Below are positions 33,381 to 40,717 of a stretch of 64,000 nucleotides of DNA, piece by piece. The stretch is from CAXXHQ01 sp963665265 (GTDB taxonomy: Bacteria; Planctomycetota; Planctomycetia; Pirellulales; Thermoguttaceae), in contig OY762224.2 of assembly GCA_963665265.2 (NCBI GenBank), forward strand, positions 930,001-994,000. The letters are read 5' to 3'. A program made the position numbers and the translations under genes. The number at the start of each line of letters is the position of its first letter. The first letter of the stretch is position 1. The notes under the pieces were generated by a model. That model saw nothing but the letters and a program-made list of their open reading frames with translations, did not search any database and was not told where the DNA came from.

Positions 33381-34862
33381 ATGAAGAAAAGCATCTTGAT
33401 TTCGACTTTCGCCGTTTACGTTTTTTGCTGCGTCGGATTCGCCGCCGCGCAATCGACGATCACCTTCGACGACGTTCCCCTCGCCGCGAACTCCTATTAC
33501 AACGGCTCGGACTACGCCGGCGGTTTTTCGAGCGGAAACCTCTTCTTCACGAACTCGTACACCGATTACGGCTACGGCTATACTTCCTGGGAGAATTGGG
33601 CCGTCTCGAACAAAACGGATACGACGACCGAAGGTTACGGGAATCAATACAGCGCCATAACGGGCGGCGGGGGCAACAACTCGGCCAACTACGCCGTCTC
33701 GTTTCCCACGTTCGCCTCCGGCGCCTCGACGATTAGCCTCTACAAGCCGACGACGGTCGGAGGTTTTTACGTCACCAATACGACGTATGACTATCTGTCG
33801 ATGCTTAACGGCGATCAATACGCCAAGCAATTCGGCGGCGACTACGGCATTGATCCCGACTATTTCAAAGTGATCGTCACCGGCTACGATCTTTCGGGCG
33901 TCGCCCTCGGCTCGCTTGACGTTTATTTGGCCGACTATCGCTCGTCGGACAGCGCCGAAGATTACATTCTCAACCAATGGAAATGGGTCGATCTCACTTC
34001 GCTCGGCACGAACGTTGCCTCGGTCACGTTCAAGTTTAAATCGTCGGACGTGGGAGCCTACGGCATCAACACGCCGACCTACTTCGCGATGGATAATTTG
34101 ACGATCGGATCGACGAACAATCCGGCCACGGAAAAATTATTCACCGGCTCGGCGAATAGCCGCTTCTGGAGCGGAGCGAACGTTTGGAACCGCGGTTCGT
34201 TCCAATCGGGCGACGGGTTGCTCTTCAATTCCGCGTCGGCCACGGCCAGCGTCAACGATCTGACGGCAGAGACTCGCGTCGGCACAATCACCTTCGGCGC
34301 TCAAGCCGCTGCGACGACGATCTCGGGCTCTTCCGTAAAATTGGCCGGCGACCTCGGCAACTACAGCCTCGAGACGCAAACCGTCAATTTGGCGATGAAC
34401 CTTGTGGACGGAAATAAAACCTTTTATGCACGCGGCAATCTTGTCATCGATCAAGCGATTGGCGAAGAGGGCGGCTCGTACGGCGTGACGAAGACGGGCT
34501 CCGGCTCTTTCGTGCTGAACGCCGCCTGCAGCTATTCCGGCGGAACCGAGATTCGTGAAGGGAAACTAATCCTTTCGGCCGAGGGCGATCTTGCCGCGGC
34601 TTCGACCGTCGCTGTCGATCGAGGCGCGACGTTTGGAGTGGCCGCCGGCGAGCATGAAATTGCGACCATCTCGGGCGAAGGGACGACCGCCGTCGAGGGC
34701 GACGCCGTACTCGTCGTCGGCACGTTAGTGCAGGATACGCTGATTCTCGGCGGCTCGGGCGCCTCGACCGCGCAAACGTTGACCGCCGTACCCGAGCCGA
34801 GCGCTTTGGCGCTCTTGGCGGCGTTGGGAATCGTGACCTTTGCGATTCGTCGTCGCTCGTAA
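33381..34862 (+). CDS. DUF4465 surface protein with PEP-CTERM anchor (B12-regulated)
   Basis: A 493-residue exported protein, 56 bases after the DUF1559 gene. The signal peptide is SILISTFAVYVFCCVGFAAA. Residues about 25-255 match DUF4465: TFDDVPLAANSYYNGSDY, NSYTDYGYGYTSWENWAVSN, GNQYSAITGGGG, VGGFYVTNTTYDYLSM and PTYFAMDNLTIG. A second half carries an autotransporter-associated strand repeat (GVTKTGSGSFVLN, YSGGTEIREGKL). The C-terminus is a PEP-CTERM tag: VPEPSALALL, a hydrophobic helix, then RRRS. Its place between a B12 riboswitch and cobO suggests corrinoid or cobalt binding at the surface. This is inferred from context, not shown by residues. Confidence 0.9.
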   Translation: MKKSILISTFAVYVFCCVGFAAAQSTITFDDVPLAANSYYNGSDYAGGFSSGNLFFTNSYTDYGYGYTSWENWAVSNKTDTTTEGYGNQYSAITGGGGNNSANYAVSFPTFASGASTISLYKPTTVGGFYVTNTTYDYLSMLNGDQYAKQFGGDYGIDPDYFKVIVTGYDLSGVALGSLDVYLADYRSSDSAEDYILNQWKWVDLTSLGTNVASVTFKFKSSDVGAYGINTPTYFAMDNLTIGSTNNPATEKLFTGSANSRFWSGANVWNRGSFQSGDGLLFNSASATASVNDLTAETRVGTITFGAQAAATTISGSSVKLAGDLGNYSLETQTVNLAMNLVDGNKTFYARGNLVIDQAIGEEGGSYGVTKTGSGSFVLNAACSYSGGTEIREGKLILSAEGDLAAASTVAVDRGATFGVAAGEHEIATISGEGTTAVEGDAVLVVGTLVQDTLILGGSGASTAQTLTAVPEPSALALLAALGIVTFAIRRRS

Positions 34863-34897
34863 AATAACGTTTTGAACGCGAAACGGAAGGAGCCGTT

Positions 34898-35413
34898 ATG
34901 CAATCGTTCGTTCATGTATATACCGGCGACGGAAAAGGAAAGACCACGGCGGCGTTGGGGCTTGCGCTTCGCGCCGCCGGCGCCGGTTGGGACGTCTTCT
35001 TTGCGCAATTCGTCAAAGGCCAGCCGACCAGCGAGTTGCAAGCGTTGGAGCGGTTTAGCGATCGCATAACGGTGCGGCGATTCGGCGGCTCGAAATTCGT
35101 CGCGCCGGGGGGCGACGCCGAATCGAATCGGAAGGCCGAGGAAGGGCTCCGCCAATGCGAAGAGGCGGTCGGCTCGGGCCGGTATCAATTGGTCGTTCTC
35201 GACGAGGCGAACGTGGCCGCCGCTTTAGACGTGGTCGATCTCGAAAGATTGCTACGTTTGATCGACGGCAGGCCGGAGAACGTCGAATTGGTTTTGACGG
35301 GCCGTTGGGCGCCGCGGCAGATTCTCGATCGCGCCGATTTGGTGACCGAGATGCGCGAAGTTCGTCATTATTATCGCCAAGGGGTTTCCGCGCGACGCGG
35401 CATCGAAAATTGA
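34898..35413 (+). CDS. cobO: Corrinoid adenosyltransferase CobO/BtuR type
   Basis: A 171-residue ATP:co(I)rrinoid adenosyltransferase, which attaches the adenosyl group of ATP to cobalt in corrinoid salvage or synthesis. The P-loop is YTGDGKGKTTAALGLALRAA, and the family continues with FFAQFVKGQPTSELQALERF. VVLDEANVAAALDVVDLERL and VELVLTGRWAPRQILDRADL follow. The end is a bit short, with MREVRHYYRQGVSARRGIEN. AAGGAG lies six to eleven bases ahead of the ATG, and only 35 bases separate it from the PEP-CTERM gene. It is the third gene under the cobalamin riboswitch and the one whose link to B12 is certain. Confidence 0.96.
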   Translation: MQSFVHVYTGDGKGKTTAALGLALRAAGAGWDVFFAQFVKGQPTSELQALERFSDRITVRRFGGSKFVAPGGDAESNRKAEEGLRQCEEAVGSGRYQLVVLDEANVAAALDVVDLERLLRLIDGRPENVELVLTGRWAPRQILDRADLVTEMREVRHYYRQGVSARRGIEN

Positions 35414-35439
35414 ATCGCCCGTAGGTCAGGAGCCCCGTG

Positions 35440-35535
35440 CCTGACAGAATTCACCGCAGAGGCGCGGAGGTCGCGGAGACGGGCAGCTTTTTGGTTTGTC
35501 TTCTCTGCGCTCTCTGCGTCTCGGCGGTTCAAACT
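35440..35535. repeat. CTCTGCG/CTCCGCG-type intergenic repeat, copy 2
   Basis: Imperfect inverted pair: TTCACCGCAGAGGCGCGGAG at about 35449-35468 and CTCTGCGTCTCGGCGGTTCAA at about 35511-35531, with CTTCTCTGCGCTCTCTGCG between them. Repeats of this kind are seen in many environmental bacteria. It lies between the convergent cobO and trmL genes. Confidence 0.6.
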
Positions 35536-35568
35536 CGTATACTTTGCGATTAGCGAAAATAGCGGAGA

Positions 35569-36030
35569 TTAGCGTTTCTCGTTCGTCGTCGCGATTTGTC
35601 GGGCGGCTTCGTAGGCCGCGATGCCGACGCTGACCGAGAGATTCAAGCATCGCGCCTCGGGGCGCATCGGGATTCGATAGCAGCGCTCGGCGTTGCGTTC
35701 CAGGATTGAAGCGGGCATGCCGCGCGATTCGCTGCCGAACACCAGCACGTCGTCTTTGTCGAACGCGGCTTGCGTATATTCTTGGTTGGCGGTCTTCGTG
35801 AGAAACTTCATCCGCCGTTCTGGAATTCGGGCGACGAGATCGTCCCAATTGTCGACCGCCTCCCACTCGAGATGCTCCCAATAGTCCAAGGCTGCGCGAC
35901 GAAGATGCCGGTCGTCGAGTCGAAAACCCAACGGGCGGACGAACCAGAGCTTCAGGCCGAGCGCGACGCAAGTTCGGCCGACGTTGCCGGCGTTGTAGTG
36001 AATTTCCGGCTCGAAAAGAACGATGTGCAT
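35569..36030 (-). CDS. trmL: tRNA (cytidine(34)-2'-O)-methyltransferase TrmL
   Basis: A 153-residue SPOUT methyltransferase that methylates the ribose of the wobble base in certain tRNAs. The start is ATG 36030 (MHIVLFEPEIHYNAGNVGRT); the longer open frame is the translated C/T-rich repeat and is rejected. The knot motifs are VLVFGSESRGMPASIL and YRIPMRPEARCLNLSVSVGI, both diagnostic. The usual length is 150-160 residues. It lies downstream of the giant membrane-protein gene. Confidence 0.96.
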   Translation of the reverse strand: MHIVLFEPEIHYNAGNVGRTCVALGLKLWFVRPLGFRLDDRHLRRAALDYWEHLEWEAVDNWDDLVARIPERRMKFLTKTANQEYTQAAFDKDDVLVFGSESRGMPASILERNAERCYRIPMRPEARCLNLSVSVGIAAYEAARQIATTNEKR

Positions 36031-36075
36031 TAGATAGGGGGTAGGGAGTAGAGGATAGGGCGTAGGGCTAGGGCT
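36029..36075. repeat. CCCTA-type intergenic repeat, copy 5
   Basis: G-rich on the plus strand (TAGATAGGGGGTAGGGAGTA and GGATAGGGCGTAGGGC), that is CCCTA-type on the minus strand. It fills the 37 bases between the stop of the giant membrane protein and the trmL start, and overlaps that stop codon. Confidence 0.65.
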
Positions 36076-39000
36076 TCGTCGTTTCTTTGCGGCGGTCTTG
36101 TTCGGCCACGCCTTTGGTATAGGCTCGCATCTGCTCTCGCCACTCGGGCGGAGCTTCAAAGCGACCGGAATCGCGCATCCCTTTTTGAGCGTCGCGCGGC
36201 ACGTCTCCGCGTCGTAGCGTCGTACTCTTCGGACGTAGGCCTAAGCTGCGAAGCGCTTCGTCCAGCTCTTTTTTCGCCTCGGCGTTTTTGGAGCCGTCGG
36301 CCGCTTGACGCAGTTTCTTCCAACGTTCGAGGAAACGTTGCGCCTCCTCTTGGGTCCAGCCGAGCCGTTCGAGCAATTGAGTATCGCCCTTGTTCAATTG
36401 GTTTTCAAGATGTTCGAGGGCAAGTTCCGTTTGCTTGCGGGCGTATTCCATGTTGACTTCGTCGCCGCCGGGTTCGGGCGTTTCGTTCGGCGAAGCCTCC
36501 GGGGCGTTCCCCTTGGCCATTCCGCCGTCTTTCGGATTGCTCATCGCCTGTTGCGAGGCGTTTTGCTCGGCCGCGTTTCCTTTTTGGGGCTGCGGTTGTT
36601 GCGAACCGCTCGCGTCGGACGAGTCGGAGGCTTTATCGCCCGACTGGTTTTGTTTTTTATCGTTCGACGTCTTGCCGTCCCATTTTTGCTTATCGCCCTC
36701 GGCTTTGTCCTTCCCTTGCGAATTCTTTTTGTCGTCCGATTGGCTCTTGCCGTCGGCCGAGTTTCCTTGTTGATTCTTTTGCGAACCTTGTTTGGCGTCC
36801 GATTGCGATTTGTTTTTGTCTTGCGCGGCGGAATCTTTTTCCTGCGACGATTTGCCGTCGGCTTGATCCGGCTTGCCGTCGTCGCCTTGATCGGCGTCGT
36901 CGCCTTTTTCGCCTTTTTCAGCTCCTGACTTGTCGGCTTGCGATTTATCGGCGGCGGATTTTTCGTCGGCTGAATTCTTTCCACCCGATTTGTCCGCGTC
37001 GGCTTGAGACTTATCCGATTTCTCAGCGTCGCTCGTCTGATCGCCGCCGCTCTTTCCCTTTTGGGCGTTCTTATCTTGCGAATTCTTGCCGCCGGATTTT
37101 TGATCGGACGAATCTTTGCCCTGCGATTGATCGCCCTTCGCCTGATCGCTTTGCGATTGCTTTCCGTCGGACTTATCGCCTTGCGATTTATCGCCGCCGG
37201 CTGATTGATCGCCTTGGGACTGGTTGTCGCCCTTGTCGGAATTCGCGGCGTCTTTTTGGTCGGCGCCCGACTTGCCGTTTTGCTTGTTCGCTTTTTGCGA
37301 GTCTTTCCCGTCTTTGCCCTTTTGCGATTGCTTGTCGTCGCCGGGTTGCTTATCGCTTTGCGAATCTTGGCCGGTTCGTTCGCCGTCCTTTTGGGCGTTC
37401 TTGCCGTTCGATTTCTGTTGGCCGTCGTTTGCGCTCTGCGAATCGGCGCCGTCGCTTTTCTCGTCGCCCGGCTTGCCGGATTGCGATTTATCGGCGGCAG
37501 AATCCTTCTTGCCGTCTTTAGCGGAAGCGTTTTGATTTTGCGACTTTTGCGAATCGCCGTCTTGTTTGGCGTCGTCTTGTTTGTCGGCGCCGGCGGAGTT
37601 CTCGTCGTTCTCTTGCGGCTGTTGCGGATTCTTCGAATCGCCGCTATCTTTGGGCGACTTATTCGCGGCGGACTTTCCTTGGCCTTTGTCGTTTTGGCCG
37701 CGGTCTTGACGATCCTTTAATATCTCTTGGATCGCGTCGCCGGGGTTGGCGTTCGGATCGATCGGATCGTGGCGCGCGGAGTCGGCGCCTGAGCCGTTTT
37801 CGCCGTTTTTCGAGGAGTCGCTTTTCGCGTTGTCTTGGCGACGTTCGCCGCCGGTTCCTTTGCCGTCTTTTCCGTTTGAACTTTGCTTGCCGCCGGGTTG
37901 GGTTTGGCCATTCTGGTTTTGCGAATTGGTTCCTTCTCCCTGCGATTGTCCTTCGCCTTGCGCGCCTTGGCTTTGCTTGCTTTGCGTTTGCTGGCCGTTC
38001 TTTTGTTTGCCGCCATTGCCCTGCATGCCGGGGCCTTGCTGTTCCGAGCCGTTTTCTTGATTGTCTTCTTGGCCCGGCTGCCCTTCGGTCTTCTTCTGCT
38101 GGTTGGAATTCTTGTTCGGGCTATCGCCGGCGGCGTTCTCTTGCTGTGTGCGGTCTTGCGAGCCGGCCGAGTCGGATTCGTTCGGCTGATCGCCTTGCGA
38201 CGAATTGTCTTTGTCGGCCGCGCTCTTCGAATCCCCTTTTTGCGCCGAGTCGTTCTTTTGCGACGGATCGGATTTTGAGTCGCCTTTTTGGGGCGAAGGG
38301 TTTTTCTCGTTCGAGTCGCCTTGGTCGGGCGAGGCCGCCTTGTCGTTCTTGTCGGACGAAGCTTTGCCTTGCGGACGGGCGCCTTTGCCCGACGTATCTT
38401 TCGACGGATCGTCGCCGCCGGACGCGTCGCGGTCCGATTTTTTCTTTTTGTCTTTGTCGGCGCTCGGATCCGCGGATTTCGTTAGGTCCGATTCATTGGT
38501 CTCGATCTTCGCCGGTTCGATTACGATTAACGTCTTCTTTGCCGAAAGGGCGAGGTTCGGCTTGGGCGTTTTGCCGTCCTCGGCCTCGGCCCAGAAGGTG
38601 ACGCGATCGCCCGACTTCAAGCCCAATTTTTCCGGCTCGAACGCGAAAGACTTTTCGCAATCGCCGTTGACGCTCTCTTCACTTTCGGCGAGGTCGAGCA
38701 ACGGCGGAATCTCAAGCGGAACGCCGTTCGCTTCGGCCGCGATCCGCAGCTTGCGCAAGCCGAAGTCGGGGTCCGACGCCTTGACGTGAATCAACGTCGA
38801 GCCGGTTCGTTCGACCGGCGTTTCTTCGCGTTGCGGCTCGACGATCGAGACGGTCGGCGCTCGATCGGCCAGCGTTTCGATTCGATAGCGAGTCGGCCGA
38901 CGATTCGGTCGGCCTTGCTCGTCTTTGACGAGTAGTTGGTACGAATCGTACTCCGATCGAGTCGGGTCTTGCGGATCCAAGCGGAGCGTGAACTTTCCTT

Positions 39001-40174
39001 CAGCGTCGCGATCGTTCGTCTTCATGGCAAGCGTGCGCCGACCGTCGCAGTTCAAGTCGATTCTCGCACTGGCCAACGGCATGTTCGCTCGTCCTCGAAC
39101 GATGATTTCGGTTCCTTCGAGGGCGCGGACGTCGCCTTGCTTTTCTTCGACGCGGGGAGCCATGCCGGTATAGGCAGGGTAGCGGTATTCGATCCGTTCG
39201 ACGGCGATCTCCGGCGAAGCCTGCGTCGTGAGGTGATAAACGTCGCTTCGGCAATCGCCGGCCGCGATGAAATACGAATAGTTTTGCCGAACGCCTTCAT
39301 GCTCGGAAGGGAATCGGCATTGATAGCGCAACTCGTTGGCCGGGTTCATCACGAGGACTTGATCGACCGCTTGGCCGTCGGCCGACGTGTAGTGCAGCAA
39401 AACCGATTCGCTATCGCGGCGGCCGAGAATTTCGGCCGAAATCGTGACGGATTCGCCGTTGAAGACCAAGGCGTCGCCGGGGCGGACGTCGGAAATGGCG
39501 ACGCGGGTCGGCGCATGTAGATTCGCCCAAGGGCACAGAACGCGGGCCGCCGAAAGGAGCGGATTCTTCGGCGAGGCGACCACGTAGACGCATCCGATGA
39601 TGACCAACGCGGCCAAAACATACCCTAGTCGCAAGACCGATCGCCAATCGACCGCCCGTTCCGTTTCGTCGTCGGCCAATTCGGCGGCCGTCCGCGACTC
39701 CATCGCCTGCAAGACGAGCGGCGCGGCGTCCTCTCGGCGAGAGCGGATCAATAAGAAATTAATCAAACCATTTTTTAGCGACGGTTTGTATTGTTCGATT
39801 GTTTGGGCGGCGTAGATCGGATTGACGCGGCGGATTAGGACCGGCGCGACGCGCACAGCGAAATAGAAAAGGGAGATGGCGAGCCACACGGACCAGATCG
39901 CATAGCGACCGGCGACGCTCAAGCCTCCGTAGATGACCCATTGATCGAGAACGGCGGCGAGGAAGATGAAAAACATCGTGCCGACGGCGAGCGTCAAAAG
40001 TCCCTGCGTCACGTCGACGCTTTTTACTTGCCGACGAGTGTTTTCCAATCGACTTTCGATGAAACGTTCTTGCGGCGACGGCTCACGGGGCGGCGTGACG
40101 AACGGAATAGGCGAGCCAAGGCCGTTGGGCTCCGGCGAGGCGTCGTTCGGCGGCGTTTGCGTTCCGTAGGACAT
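36068..40174 (-). CDS. Giant membrane protein with a 650-residue Lys/Gln/Ser/Asp/Asn-rich region
   Basis: A 1368-residue protein of a type often seen in planctomycetes. The N-terminus is cytoplasmic, then come membrane segments at about 57-80, 88-112 and 183-200 (LGYVLAALVIIGCVYVVA). Residues 220-560 look like extracytoplasmic Ig-like or DUF4175-like beta domains (PGDALVFNGESVTISAEILG, RIEYRYPAYTGM). From about 570 to 1240 the chain is extreme low complexity: repeats of Lys, Asp, Gln, Ser, Asn and Gly such as DKSQGDKSDGKQSQSDQ. A conserved-looking helical end follows (YARKQTELALEHLENQL, LERLGWTQEEAQRFLERWKK). Function is unknown. No MoxR or BatA gene is adjacent, although such genes often accompany relatives. 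Confidence 0.85.
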   Translation of the reverse strand: MSYGTQTPPNDASPEPNGLGSPIPFVTPPREPSPQERFIESRLENTRRQVKSVDVTQGLLTLAVGTMFFIFLAAVLDQWVIYGGLSVAGRYAIWSVWLAISLFYFAVRVAPVLIRRVNPIYAAQTIEQYKPSLKNGLINFLLIRSRREDAAPLVLQAMESRTAAELADDETERAVDWRSVLRLGYVLAALVIIGCVYVVASPKNPLLSAARVLCPWANLHAPTRVAISDVRPGDALVFNGESVTISAEILGRRDSESVLLHYTSADGQAVDQVLVMNPANELRYQCRFPSEHEGVRQNYSYFIAAGDCRSDVYHLTTQASPEIAVERIEYRYPAYTGMAPRVEEKQGDVRALEGTEIIVRGRANMPLASARIDLNCDGRRTLAMKTNDRDAEGKFTLRLDPQDPTRSEYDSYQLLVKDEQGRPNRRPTRYRIETLADRAPTVSIVEPQREETPVERTGSTLIHVKASDPDFGLRKLRIAAEANGVPLEIPPLLDLAESEESVNGDCEKSFAFEPEKLGLKSGDRVTFWAEAEDGKTPKPNLALSAKKTLIVIEPAKIETNESDLTKSADPSADKDKKKKSDRDASGGDDPSKDTSGKGARPQGKASSDKNDKAASPDQGDSNEKNPSPQKGDSKSDPSQKNDSAQKGDSKSAADKDNSSQGDQPNESDSAGSQDRTQQENAAGDSPNKNSNQQKKTEGQPGQEDNQENGSEQQGPGMQGNGGKQKNGQQTQSKQSQGAQGEGQSQGEGTNSQNQNGQTQPGGKQSSNGKDGKGTGGERRQDNAKSDSSKNGENGSGADSARHDPIDPNANPGDAIQEILKDRQDRGQNDKGQGKSAANKSPKDSGDSKNPQQPQENDENSAGADKQDDAKQDGDSQKSQNQNASAKDGKKDSAADKSQSGKPGDEKSDGADSQSANDGQQKSNGKNAQKDGERTGQDSQSDKQPGDDKQSQKGKDGKDSQKANKQNGKSGADQKDAANSDKGDNQSQGDQSAGGDKSQGDKSDGKQSQSDQAKGDQSQGKDSSDQKSGGKNSQDKNAQKGKSGGDQTSDAEKSDKSQADADKSGGKNSADEKSAADKSQADKSGAEKGEKGDDADQGDDGKPDQADGKSSQEKDSAAQDKNKSQSDAKQGSQKNQQGNSADGKSQSDDKKNSQGKDKAEGDKQKWDGKTSNDKKQNQSGDKASDSSDASGSQQPQPQKGNAAEQNASQQAMSNPKDGGMAKGNAPEASPNETPEPGGDEVNMEYARKQTELALEHLENQLNKGDTQLLERLGWTQEEAQRFLERWKKLRQAADGSKNAEAKKELDEALRSLGLRPKSTTLRRGDVPRDAQKGMRDSGRFEAPPEWREQMRAYTKGVAEQDRRKETTKP

Positions 40175-40717
40175 CGTGCGAAATCGTTCGGCGCAGGGGA
40201 ATACTTCGGTACATCTCCATTATAATCGTAAGTAGCTATCCCTGCGGTATTTTTGACGACGGAACGGCGAGATTGGTTCCCCGAATCGCCTGAAAAAATG
40301 ATTGCGCGGCGAAAAAGGGGCTTGGATAAAACGCTCAATTTTCGACAGTCGGCCTCGCGGTCCGGTTATGACGGCGGTAGGGATTCAGCCGAGAGCCTTT
40401 TTGGCCTGCCTTCGGCGTGAAAAATTGAGAGAGCCCCGATTCAGACAAAACGGGTAAGGCTCGGCGACTCGGTAAAAGCAGATTCGCTTAAATTTTGAGA
40501 TTCCGAGGGGTAATCCGTATTGGGGGTTAATTCTTCACTCGTACTCTTGTCGAAATAAATAGCAAGCGGGCCTGTCCCGCGCTTATCCGGCTTCTTCTCC
40601 AATTTTAACGGCGGCAGTTTTGCGGATCGCGTTTTCCGTCGGCGGCTAGTTTCCGCCTGTCCTGAAAACTTAGCGACGAACGCGGCAACCGCAATTTTGC
40701 CACAACGAGGCTCGACA
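40175..40717. other. Intergenic region between the giant membrane protein and a PEP-CTERM gene
   Basis: Divergent promoter region of 543 bases. ATTATAAT at 40219-40226 is a possible -10 on either strand, without a clear -35. A small hairpin AAGCGGG/CCCGCGCTT lies near 40564-40585. No gene or riboswitch is recognised. Confidence 0.4.

Noticed and set aside
37205..37720. Plus-strand hydrophobic 171-codon frame opposite the low-complexity region
   Set aside because: It is antisense to Lys/Gln/Ser/Asp repeats, which read as Leu/Val/Ala/Phe-rich on the other strand; it only looks like a membrane protein.
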